The notes under the pieces were generated by a model. That model made no database searches. It saw nothing but the letters and a program-made list of their open reading frames with translations, and had not been told where the DNA came from. The position numbers were made by a program, and so were the translations under genes. Below, one piece after another: positions 17,538 through 25,590 of a stretch of 64,000 nucleotides of DNA (position 1 is the first letter of the stretch; each line of letters starts with the position of its first letter). The stretch lies in NCBI RefSeq assembly GCF_009296315.1, contig NZ_WHLY01000002.1:1736001-1800000 (forward strand). The letters are read 5' to 3'. The stretch comes from Salmonirosea aquatica (lineage in GTDB: Bacteria; Bacteroidota; Bacteroidia; Cytophagales; Spirosomataceae).

Positions 17538-18701
17538 TCACGCCAGTTTCAGCTTAATCTTCTCCGCCTTGGCCTGAGCCTTTAACGCCAGCTCGGTCGC
17601 CAGGAAACAATGCTCCTGCGTCATGGCGGTTTCGGTGCGGTTCAGAATATCGTCTATCAGTAGTCGCCCATAAGGCAAGTCTACATCTTTGGTATCTACC
17701 GTGATCGTTTCTTTCTGATTGACCAGGAACAGGTGGTTGCCGCCGGGAGCGCCGCTAATATCCACATTTTTGCGAATCTCGATGAAGCCCTCGGTACCCA
17801 GGATCGTCAGGCGGCCATCGCCCCAGCTTTTCAGGCCATCAGGTGTGAACCAGTCGACCCGGACGTAGCCCATGCCGCCGTTGCCACGTACCATCACGTC
17901 GCCAAAATCCTGGAGGCCCGGGTACTGTGGATGCGCCACATTGCCCACTTCCGAAGCCACCACATCGGCCTCGGTGGAGCCAGTGAAGTACAGGAACTGG
18001 TCGAACTGGTGGGAACCGATGTCGCAGATGATGCCGCCGTACTGGTCGAGTTCAAAAAACCACTCGGGCCGGGTTTTGGGGTTCATACGGTGCGGGCCCA
18101 GTCCAATCGTCTGGATTACTTTACCGATGGCACCCGCCTTGACCAGCTCGCCCGCTTTGACGGTGGCTTTATTCTCGAAGCGTTCGCTGTACATGATGGA
18201 ATAAATCCGCCCCGTAGCTTTCTGAACCTTGCGGACTTCGGCCAGTTGGGCCAATGTAGTGATGCCGGGTTTGTCGGACATGTAGTCTTTGCCGCTCTTC
18301 ATCACCCGGATACCCAGCGGCGCCCGGTCGATCGGAATACCTGAGCTGAGCACCAACTGAATGGATTTGTCGTCGAGGATTTCCTGCTCGCTGCCGGCTC
18401 GTTTGGCCTGCGGGAAGCGCTTGCCAAAATCCGCGGCCAGATCATCTTCCTTGGCGTAGTAAGACACCAGCTCGCCGCCGCCCCGCTGCACGGCTCCCAC
18501 CTGCCCGTAAATATGTCCGTGGTTCATGCCGATTACGGAGAACTTGATTCGTGGCGCTACGGGCTGCAACGGCTTTTCAGTCGGGATTTCTGCTAGGGTC
18601 GTTCCGTTTCCGGCCTGACTGGCCAAAGGTAGCATCATCAGGCCCGCGGCGGATTGTACCGAGCTGACGAGAAATTTCCGGCGGTTTTCATGTTGTTTCA
18701 T
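17538..18701 (-). CDS. Gfo/Idh/MocA family oxidoreductase, exported
   Basis: 387 residues. The N-terminus is a Tat-like signal (NRRKFLVSSVQSAAGLMML). The Rossmann part follows: IKFSVIGMNHGHIYGQ, a variant of the usual nucleotide-binding turn, with DDKSIQLVLSSGIPIDR and the family's DKPGITTLAQL (the EKP-like catalytic Lys position). The C-terminal domain has GLGPHRMNPKTRPEWFF and ICDIGSHQFDQFLYFTG, where DIGSHQ supplies the catalytic-type Asp and His. Such enzymes use NAD(P) to oxidise or reduce sugars and cyclitols. The gene is convergent with the TIM-barrel isomerase, and the two together suggest periplasmic sugar oxidation. Confidence 0.88.
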   Translation of the reverse strand: MKQHENRRKFLVSSVQSAAGLMMLPLASQAGNGTTLAEIPTEKPLQPVAPRIKFSVIGMNHGHIYGQVGAVQRGGGELVSYYAKEDDLAADFGKRFPQAKRAGSEQEILDDKSIQLVLSSGIPIDRAPLGIRVMKSGKDYMSDKPGITTLAQLAEVRKVQKATGRIYSIMYSERFENKATVKAGELVKAGAIGKVIQTIGLGPHRMNPKTRPEWFFELDQYGGIICDIGSHQFDQFLYFTGSTEADVVASEVGNVAHPQYPGLQDFGDVMVRGNGGMGYVRVDWFTPDGLKSWGDGRLTILGTEGFIEIRKNVDISGAPGGNHLFLVNQKETITVDTKDVDLPYGRLLIDDILNRTETAMTQEHCFLATELALKAQAKAEKIKLKLA

Positions 18702-18830
18702 AGGGCTCTTTGGCTCCGTGAGAGCTTGATTTAGTTATGATGGTTAGATTCTTCTGTATTAATAAGACGAGTTCGCCGTATAAATTACCCGAAAACAGAA
18801 AAGAAATCACCGCCGTGCCTGCGGGATTAC

Positions 18831-18838
18831 TATATTTG
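18831..18838 (+). promoter_or_regulatory. TAxxTTTG promoter box before the M14 peptidase gene
   Basis: TATATTTG at 18831-18838 is an exact match to the Bacteroidota sigma-A -7 box TAnnTTTG, 43 bp before the ATG at 18882. No clear TTTG-type -33 box is seen. Confidence 0.45.
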
Positions 18839-18881
18839 TTTGGTTGATAAAGCAACAATATTTAACCTAACTAAACCGAAT

Positions 18882-21656
18882 ATGCATTTGACCTATTTTA
18901 CCCGTCTCCGGTTTTACGTTCTGGGTCTGATCGCCCTGACCCTGATTCAGGCTACCCAGGCCCAGAAAATCCCTACCCCCAAGGAACACTTTGGCTTTGC
19001 CATCGGCGACGACTACCATCTGGCTACCTATGTGCAAACGGAAGCCTACTTCAAAAAACTTGCCGCCGCTTCGCCCCGCGCCAACCTGGTAGACATGGGC
19101 TTTACCGAAGAAGGTCGGCATCAGTACATGCTGGTGGTGTCTTCGCCCGAGAATCTGAAAAATCTGGCAAAATACAAATCCATCTCCCAGCGCTTGGGCC
19201 GTGCGCAGGACCTAACCGATGAGCAGGCCCGGGCTTTGTCCAAAGAAGGAAAAGCCGTGGTGTGGATCGACGGCGGCCTGCATGCCACTGAAACCGTGGG
19301 CGCTCACCAACTCATCGAAACTTCCTACCAGCTCATCAGCCGTCAGGATCCCGAAACGATGCGTATTCTGGATCAGACCATCATTTTGCTGGCCCACGCC
19401 AATCCCGACGGGCAGGAACTGGTGAGTACATGGTACATGCGGGAGAAAAAAGACGACAAGAAAAGTACCGATTTCCTGCCCCGCTTGTATCAGAAATACA
19501 TCGGCCACGACAACAACCGCGATTTCTTTATGATGAACATGAAGGAATCTTGGAATATCGGCAAGCAACTGTACGTGGAGTGGATTCCGCAGATTGTCTA
19601 CAACCACCACCAATCCGGCCCGGCGGGTTCGGTGGTTGCCGGCCCCCCCTACCGCGACCCGTTCAATTATGTCTATGATCCCATGATTATCACCAGCCTG
19701 GATGCCGTGGGCGCGGCCATGAATAACCGCCTCAACGCCGAAGGCAAGCCCGGCTATACCCAACGGGCGGGCTCGGTGTACAGTACCTGGTGGAACGGTG
19801 GCCTGCGCACCGCTCCCTACTTTCACAACATGATCGGTATCCTGACCGAAATCATCGGCAGTCCTACCCCCGACACCATTCCCCTGGTACCTCAGCGACT
19901 GATTCCCAACGGCTCTCAGACGTTCCCGATTACGCCCCAGCTATGGCACTTCCGGCAGTCGATCGACTACTCGGTATCGCTGAACTACGCCGTGCTCGAT
20001 TACGCCTCCCGCTACCGCGACGAACTGCTGTATAATATTTACCGCATGGGCAAAAACGCCATCGAACGGGGACAGAAAGATACCTGGGCGCTTTCTCCCA
20101 AGCGTATCAAGGAAATCGAAGATGCTTATGAAGCTGCGAAAAAGAAAAACAGCAAAACCAAGCTCACCAAGGCCTACTACGACTCGGTTATGACCGATCC
20201 TACCCTGCGCGACCCACGGGCCTATGTTCTTTCAGCCAGCCAATCGGACTTTCCTACGGCGACGAAGTTCGTCAACGCCCTCATCAAATCAGGGGTGCAA
20301 GTCCATGTAGCTACGGCGGATTTTATGGTGGGTAAAAAGAAATATCCCAAGGGTACCTACGTCGTCAAAACCGCGCAGGCCTTCCGCCCGCACGTGATGG
20401 ATATGTTCGAGCCGCAGGATCACCCCAACGATTTCCAATATCCGGGCGGTCCTCCGGTACGTCCCTACGATGCGGCCGGCTGGACACTCGCCTACCAGAT
20501 GGGCGTCGAGTTCGACCGCATTCTGGACGATTTTAAAGGCCCGTTCCAGGCTCTGCCCTATGGCGAATTGCAACATCCGATGGGTACCCTTGAAACTGTA
20601 AATCCGGTGGCAGGGTACCTCCTAAATCCTGAGGCCAATGACTCGTTCACTGCCGTGAATGACCTCCTAAAAGCGAACGTAGACGTATTCCGCACCACCG
20701 AACCGTCGGACCTTGAGGTAGGTGCCTTCTTTGTACCGGCGGGCGAGCAGGCCAGAGCCATGCTGGGAAAATCGTCCAACGAGTTGGGCATCGACGTCAA
20801 AGGAGTAGCGCAGCGTCCTACGGCTCCCCTCGCCAAGGTGAGTCCGCTTCGGGTGGGCTTATGGGATACCTACGGCGGCTCCATGCCCTCGGGCTGGGTG
20901 CGCTGGCTGAGTGAACAATTCCACTTTCCGGTAGAAGTGGTGTATGCTCCGACAATCGACGCGGGCGAATTGCGCAAGAAGTTCGACGTACTCCTTTTTG
21001 TATCGGGGGCCATTCCTGCACCAGCGGGCGAAACGGGCGGGCGGGGTTATAGCCGCCGGGAACCTAACGCCAAAGAAATCCCGCAAGAGTACCGCGACCA
21101 ACTGGGGAAAATATCGGCAGACACGTCGGTGGCAGCGCTCAAAAAATTCATGGAGGCAGGGGGTACCGTACTGACTATCGGCAGCAGTACCAATTTGGCC
21201 TACCACCTGAAGCTACCCGTACGCAACACACTGGTGGAAATAACGGGCGATGGCAAAGACCGCCGCCTGCCCAGTGAAAAGTACTACATCCCGGGCAGCA
21301 TTCTGCGCGTGAGCGTAGATTCCACGCGGGCCGTCGCCTGGGGCATGCCATCGCAGACCGATGTATATTTTGATAACAGTCCGGTGTTTACTGTGGCACC
21401 CGATGCGCTAGCCCAGGGTACCATCAAGCCTTTACTCTGGTTCGATAGCGCTACCCCGCTCCGCAGCGGCTGGGCGTGGGGACAGTCCTATCTGGAAGGA
21501 GGCGTCACGGGCTTTGAAGCCAAGGTAGGAGCCGGTAAGCTCTATGCCTTCGGGCCGGAAATTACCTTCCGGGCGCAGTCCCACGGCACTTTGAAGTTAG
21601 TGTTTAATGCGCTTTACTCCACGGTGAACGCGGCTGGCGGAACGGGTACCGACTGA
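18882..21656 (+). CDS. Secreted M14 family zinc carboxypeptidase
   Basis: 924 residues from ATG 18882, chosen because a Sec signal begins there (FYVLGLIALTLIQATQAQ). The peptidase domain lies at about 45-350. The zinc ligands are HATE (His134, Glu137) in WIDGGLHATETVGAHQ, with a third His in VYNHHQSG (His242/243). IILLAHANPDGQE and HDNNRDFFMMN are typical M14 blocks. The catalytic-Glu region (ILTEIIGSPTP) is present. The C-terminal 250 residues (VGLWDTYGGSMPSGWVRWL ... LLFVSGA) resemble a class-I glutamine-amidotransferase-like fold seen in long bacterial M14 enzymes. It should trim peptides or peptidoglycan fragments outside the cytoplasm. It is probably a single-gene transcript with a TATATTTG box 43 bp upstream. 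Confidence 0.9.
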   Translation: MHLTYFTRLRFYVLGLIALTLIQATQAQKIPTPKEHFGFAIGDDYHLATYVQTEAYFKKLAAASPRANLVDMGFTEEGRHQYMLVVSSPENLKNLAKYKSISQRLGRAQDLTDEQARALSKEGKAVVWIDGGLHATETVGAHQLIETSYQLISRQDPETMRILDQTIILLAHANPDGQELVSTWYMREKKDDKKSTDFLPRLYQKYIGHDNNRDFFMMNMKESWNIGKQLYVEWIPQIVYNHHQSGPAGSVVAGPPYRDPFNYVYDPMIITSLDAVGAAMNNRLNAEGKPGYTQRAGSVYSTWWNGGLRTAPYFHNMIGILTEIIGSPTPDTIPLVPQRLIPNGSQTFPITPQLWHFRQSIDYSVSLNYAVLDYASRYRDELLYNIYRMGKNAIERGQKDTWALSPKRIKEIEDAYEAAKKKNSKTKLTKAYYDSVMTDPTLRDPRAYVLSASQSDFPTATKFVNALIKSGVQVHVATADFMVGKKKYPKGTYVVKTAQAFRPHVMDMFEPQDHPNDFQYPGGPPVRPYDAAGWTLAYQMGVEFDRILDDFKGPFQALPYGELQHPMGTLETVNPVAGYLLNPEANDSFTAVNDLLKANVDVFRTTEPSDLEVGAFFVPAGEQARAMLGKSSNELGIDVKGVAQRPTAPLAKVSPLRVGLWDTYGGSMPSGWVRWLSEQFHFPVEVVYAPTIDAGELRKKFDVLLFVSGAIPAPAGETGGRGYSRREPNAKEIPQEYRDQLGKISADTSVAALKKFMEAGGTVLTIGSSTNLAYHLKLPVRNTLVEITGDGKDRRLPSEKYYIPGSILRVSVDSTRAVAWGMPSQTDVYFDNSPVFTVAPDALAQGTIKPLLWFDSATPLRSGWAWGQSYLEGGVTGFEAKVGAGKLYAFGPEITFRAQSHGTLKLVFNALYSTVNAAGGTGTD

Positions 21657-21701
21657 TCTTATAAGATATCGGCGGGTGCTTCCACCCGCCGATACGCTGC
21701 A

Positions 21702-21908
21702 TCAATTCCAATCCGTATCTTCCAGTATAAAAATATCATTTACAGTAGTATTGAATTTGAAAGCGATTTTTAAAGCGAGCGCCGTTGATGGTACAAATTT
21801 TCCAATCTCGATGGAATTGATCGTTTGCCTTGAAACACCTACTTTTTCTGCCAATTCTGCTTGGGTAATGTTCTGTTTTGCACGTTCAACTTTCAGATAG
21901 TTTTTCAT
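21702..21908 (-). CDS. XRE-family helix-turn-helix regulator
   Basis: 68 residues from ATG 21908 (MKNYLKVERAKQN); upstream in-frame codons overlap the partner gene and are not needed. The HTH is complete: ITQAELAEKVGVSRQTINSIE, followed by GKFVPSTALALKIA and DIFILEDTDW. It is the short Cro/YozG type that consists of little more than the DNA-binding domain. It begins 10 bp after the stop of a small membrane-protein gene, so the two form one operon. The direct repeats at 22295-22323 upstream of the operon are a plausible operator. Confidence 0.9.
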   Translation of the reverse strand: MKNYLKVERAKQNITQAELAEKVGVSRQTINSIEIGKFVPSTALALKIAFKFNTTVNDIFILEDTDWN

Positions 21909-21918
21909 TTTCAAGCAG

Positions 21919-22260
21919 TTATTCCCAAGAAAGGTATAATCGTAGGTAATAGATACTGATTGCCAAAGCAAATACCAGTATGAGGAAATGATTTATTTCA
22001 ACGAGTTGAAAGGAAAACACCTGGTGCGAATAAAGGTTGGTACTGATAAGCTTCAGGCCATATCCCAAAACCAGGGCGATGTAGGCAGATGAAGACTTTA
22101 AGATTTTTACCCGCTCATCATCAATTTTCTCTTTGCTTACAAACACAATAAACAATCCTACCAGTAAAGGGATTTCTGAACCCGGAGCGTTATTGATAAA
22201 AAACGCCACAATTCCCATTACAATTAATACCAGGCCTAGATATTTAGGTAGCTTGTTCAT
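21919..22260 (-). CDS. Small integral membrane protein paired with XRE regulator
   Basis: 113 residues with four likely membrane segments: LGLVLIVMGIVAFFI (about 9-23), IPLLVGLFIVFV (about 30-42), AYIALVLGYGLKLI (about 60-74) and HFLILVFALAISIYYL (about 90-106). A charged cytoplasmic loop (SKEKIDDERVKILKSS) lies between the second and third. No named family was recognised, but small membrane proteins of this layout are commonly encoded just before a YozG-like XRE regulator. The function is unknown; it may sense or control the regulator. Confidence 0.8.
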   Translation of the reverse strand: MNKLPKYLGLVLIVMGIVAFFINNAPGSEIPLLVGLFIVFVSKEKIDDERVKILKSSSAYIALVLGYGLKLISTNLYSHQVFSFQLVEINHFLILVFALAISIYYLRLYLSWE

Positions 22261-22294
22261 GATAACATAAGTTTATTTTACTTTACAAAAGTAC

Positions 22295-22323
22295 AGTATA
22301 GTAATCAAAATGACAAGTATAGT
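22295..22323. promoter_or_regulatory. Direct repeats AGTATAGT, possible XRE operator
   Basis: AGTATAGT occurs at 22295-22302 and again at 22316-22323, 21 bp apart (two helical turns), 35 bp or more upstream of the membrane protein/XRE operon. The two repeats therefore face the same side of the helix. The protein that binds them is inferred. Confidence 0.45.
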
Positions 22324-22440
22324 TTACTTTTTGAAAAAATATTATACTGATCGAACTGTACTTATAAGTACGAAATAGAGAGTTACTGCCTACTGGTGAG
22401 GGATTCCACCCCCCAGCGGCATATTGTAGAAGCATACGCT

Positions 22441-22884
22441 ATGAAACATCCAAAAATCCTGTTGGCCTGCCTCTTGGCCCTTACCGCAACGGGCGTGCGG
22501 GCGCAGGCTGTGCGCGAAGAAACGAGCGCTCAGACTGAAACGTACCCTGCAACTAATTTTCCGTATTCGAGCCTGACAAACTTCACTACGATGGAGGCTA
22601 TCGGCGGCCAGGATACAGAAAAGGATTCCCGCTCAAGCTACATGGGGGTGTTGGGAGAAAAATGGGAAACGGACAAGCGGGGTCGCCGGAGTACCTTCAT
22701 TCATAACGGGCAGGAGATGTCGATTGGCTACACTACGCAAACGAATGAGCCCGTGCATAAAAACCAAATTCCGCAGGGCCTGCCTGCTTCAGTACGTGAT
22801 TCATTGGTTGGCCAAGGTACCCCGCCTCCGCCACCCAAAGCGACCTTAATGAATAGGCCGGTAGGTTCTTCCCAAAATAAGTAA
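22441..22884 (+). CDS. Small secreted protein of unknown function
   Basis: 147 residues from ATG 22441, chosen for the clear Sec signal (MKHPKILLACLLALTATGVRA, cut near AQA). The mature part is polar with no recognised domain. Visible features are TYPATNFPYSSLTNFTTME, a GEKWETDKRGRRSTF segment, and a short proline run (PPPPPK) near the C-terminus. The 180 bp upstream hold the divergent XRE/membrane operon control region, so it may share that promoter area. I do not recognise it. Confidence 0.65.
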   Translation: MKHPKILLACLLALTATGVRAQAVREETSAQTETYPATNFPYSSLTNFTTMEAIGGQDTEKDSRSSYMGVLGEKWETDKRGRRSTFIHNGQEMSIGYTTQTNEPVHKNQIPQGLPASVRDSLVGQGTPPPPPKATLMNRPVGSSQNK

Positions 22885-23037
22885 AGTTGGCTACTGCCCG
22901 GAATTCCAAGAAGAATGCTGCGGTGGAAGAAGGCAAAAGATTGAAGCTTCGAGGTACCCTGACCAATGGTTGGAGTCAATGAGAGTCTGCGTTCTCACGT
23001 AAGCGCCCAGCCTTGCTTTTACCAAAATCAGGTACCT

Positions 23038-23472
23038 TTACTTTCCGCTTTCTACTACTTCTTTTAAGCCTTTAAGTACCTTGTCCCACCCTTTCACGGA
23101 CTTTTTATAACGGTCTTCCGCACCTTCCCCTCCCCCTACGTTATCTGATACCGATAATGTGGTTTTTCCATCTTCATAAGTCAGCTCATCCGTTACAACT
23201 GAAATGCTGGAGGTACCCTTGCTATTGTCATTGGTCAGGTTATATTTCAAAAGCTTTCCGGGCACTACTTCCAGAATTTTGCCATGAAACTCTATCTTTT
23301 TTATCAGAAATATTTTCCCCTTAAAGGTGATGGGACTGCCTACCTTCCAATCGGAAAAGACTTTGCAATTGAAAAAATATTTCTTTGTCTTTTCAGGATT
23401 TGTCAGCGCATCCCAGACCGCTGCCGGTTCCGCGTTGATCGTCACTTTTTTCTTTACCACGAAGTCTTTCAT
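23038..23472 (-). CDS. SRPBCC/AHSA1-like domain protein
   Basis: 144 residues, a single START-like fold. The N-terminus (VVKKKVTINAEPAAVWDALTNPEKTKKYFF) and the C-terminal helix (KKSVKGWDKVLKGLKEVVES) are the standard beginning and end of the AHSA1/polyketide-cyclase-like family, which binds hydrophobic ligands in a cavity. No catalytic residue can be assigned. It has no signal peptide and no operon partner. Confidence 0.87.
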   Translation of the reverse strand: MKDFVVKKKVTINAEPAAVWDALTNPEKTKKYFFNCKVFSDWKVGSPITFKGKIFLIKKIEFHGKILEVVPGKLLKYNLTNDNSKGTSSISVVTDELTYEDGKTTLSVSDNVGGGEGAEDRYKKSVKGWDKVLKGLKEVVESGK

Positions 23473-23762
23473 GCCGTTGATGGATTAGTGAATAAAACCT
23501 ACAGTCGACTCGGGTTCGAAGGCCATTCCGCTCAGCCTGATACTTTCTTGAGCAGCTACTAGGATGGCCATTGAATTCTTTCCCAATCGACTCACCTACC
23601 CTAAAAACTTCTAAAAATACTATTCCAATAACAGGTCGCTTCCTGATCGCATTTAATGGATGAATTGACATGTAGGGTAAAGCATTCTCGAGCCAGAGGG
23701 TCGAGTTTCCGGATGCTTACTTTGACCATTACTTTAAACGTCAGGAAAAGTGCCTCAAAAAC
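23473..23762. other. Intergenic region without recognised gene
   Basis: About 290 bp between the SRPBCC gene and the terminator of the sugar dehydrogenase. There is a small inverted repeat (CTCGA...TCGAG near 23687-23705). No ORF here has a signal, domain or plausible start, and no RNA gene is evident. Confidence 0.5.
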
Positions 23763-23797
23763 AAAGAGGAAGCCCCAGCGTGGAGCTTCCTCTTTGA
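23763..23797 (-). terminator. Terminator of sugar dehydrogenase gene
   Basis: An 11-bp stem (AAAGAGGAAGC 23763-23773 with GCTTCCTCTTT 23785-23795) lies 28 bp beyond the stop codon of the minus-strand gene, with T on both outer sides in the respective reading direction. Confidence 0.8.
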
Positions 23798-23824
23798 AGT
23801 TTACAGCTTGTCTGGCTGCCGCTA

Positions 23825-25063
23825 CTATTTCTTACCGATCCGGTATAAACGCCCCTGGTCGGTCACGGCATACAGGGCGCCGTCCTGGCCCTGAGTTATG
23901 TCGCGGAACCGTTGGGTTTGGTCGGCCAACAGACGCTCCTCGCCAATGACGCGGTTATTCTTGTCCAACACCAGCCGGGCGATATGCATGCCGCTCAGGG
24001 TACCTATGAAGAGATTATTCTTCCATTCAGGAATCTGATTGCCGGTATAGAAAGTCATGCCACTGGGCGATACCGAAGGGTCCCAGTAGTAGACGGGTTG
24101 TTCGAGGCCCGCCTTCTGCTGGATGGCATCGCCCACTTTTTTCCCGCTATATTCGATTCCGTAGGTAATGGTGGGCCAGCCATAGTTTTTACCAGCCTCC
24201 ACGCGGTTCAGTTCGTCGCCCCCCCGGGGACCAAACTCATTCTCCCACAGATCGCCCGTTACGGGATGGATCGCCAGCCCCTGCACGTTGCGATGTCCGT
24301 ACGAGTACAGTTCGGGCCGGGCGCTCTCTTTACCGGCAAAAGGGTTGCCTTTCACAGGTTGCCCGTCGGTCGTAATCCGGATCACCTTACCCAGGCCTGA
24401 TTCCAGCGATTGCGCCTGAGGCCGCGTAACCAAATCGGACCGTTCGCCCGTGCTGAGGATCAGGTTGCCCTGACGATCGAAAAGGACACGTCCACCAAAG
24501 TGCAGATTGCCCTTATAGTAGGGAGTAGCTCGGTAAATCACTGTGGCACCTTCAATTTTCTTTTCGTCTGCCGAGAGTTTTCCCTTGGCCACAGCCGTCA
24601 GGTTTCCGTCATCCGTGGGTTCGGAAAACGCCCAGTATACCATCCGGTTGCTTTTAAACTTTGGATCCAGAGCAATGCCAAGCAGCCCTCCCTGCCCTTT
24701 AAAGTGAACTTCGGGCAAGCCCATAATAGGATCGCTCAGCTTGCCCTCCTGGGTCACAATACGCAGGTTGCCGGCTTTTTCGGTCAGGATGAGACGACCG
24801 TCGGGCAGGCTGGTGATAGCCCAGGGCGATTTCAGATCCTCGGTCAATACCTTCCCTTCATATTCACTGGAGGTTTTGATACCCGCGGCACGGGTCTGAT
24901 TCGTAAAGGCGGGTTTATACTCGGGCGAGTTTTTCTCATTGTTTTCCACGGGAGGCAACGTTCCGGCTTTGGTGGAAGCCTGGTCGCTCTGAGCAAAGGA
25001 GAATGGACAGATACTGAAGACCAGCACGGTGGCTGAAGCTACAATTGAAATGGGTTTTATCAT
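23825..25063 (-). CDS. PQQ-dependent sugar dehydrogenase
   Basis: 412 residues from ATG 25063, where a Sec signal starts (MIKPISIVASATVLVFSICPFSFAQ). The mature protein is a six-bladed beta-propeller of the soluble glucose/sorbosone dehydrogenase type. GLLGIALDPKF, LHFGGRVLFDRQGNL (with the His that acts as base in this family), STGERSD and NEFGPRGGDELNRVEAG are all recognisable. It oxidises aldose sugars in the periplasm using PQQ. The region between the signal and the propeller (about 25-80) is a low-complexity linker. It is transcribed alone. Confidence 0.9.
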   Translation of the reverse strand: MIKPISIVASATVLVFSICPFSFAQSDQASTKAGTLPPVENNEKNSPEYKPAFTNQTRAAGIKTSSEYEGKVLTEDLKSPWAITSLPDGRLILTEKAGNLRIVTQEGKLSDPIMGLPEVHFKGQGGLLGIALDPKFKSNRMVYWAFSEPTDDGNLTAVAKGKLSADEKKIEGATVIYRATPYYKGNLHFGGRVLFDRQGNLILSTGERSDLVTRPQAQSLESGLGKVIRITTDGQPVKGNPFAGKESARPELYSYGHRNVQGLAIHPVTGDLWENEFGPRGGDELNRVEAGKNYGWPTITYGIEYSGKKVGDAIQQKAGLEQPVYYWDPSVSPSGMTFYTGNQIPEWKNNLFIGTLSGMHIARLVLDKNNRVIGEERLLADQTQRFRDITQGQDGALYAVTDQGRLYRIGKK

Positions 25064-25590
25064 AATTGATTTTGATATGACTTTCTTATACAGATTACAA
25101 ATATAGGCATCGGCAGCATCTGTCCGCATGCACACTTCTTACTTTGGATGCGCGTCTTACCAGGGAAGCAGTGGTTTTGGCCGCTTCTCAAGGCCGAAAC
25201 CATACCAAAATCCCTACTCATTTTCGCTCATCGTCTTGCTTCTTTTAAGGGATGTCTCGCTCGATTTCATCAACTTCACTTTTCAACTTAAATTATTGAA
25301 TTATTTTAAGTTGAATATATAATAAAACCCATTCGGTATAAACCATTATTGGGTACCTAAGCCAGTCGTTACTTCTTAACTTCTAGCAGGTTAACGAGTA
25401 TATTTCTCACTTAAATCTGCCAAATTTTAACGCATTGGGGCTTTTTGCAAAGTATGACTAAAAAATATGAATATATGACGATTATTTTTTTTGAAAAACG
25501 TAGTTAGAATCCGACACAATATATACTTTCGTGTGCTGATTAAGCATACCAATTCAATCAATCCATTTACTTAAACCCAACAACGCCTCT
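25064..25590. other. Long AT-rich region upstream of SusC gene
   Basis: 527 bp without a credible gene. It contains an 11-bp inverted repeat, TTCAACTTAAA (25282-25292) and TTTAAGTTGAA (25305-25315), that could be an operator or a weak hairpin. It becomes strongly AT-rich towards 25500, where a promoter for the susCD operon is expected; TACTTTCG near 25525 is a near match to TAnnTTTG. Confidence 0.5.
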
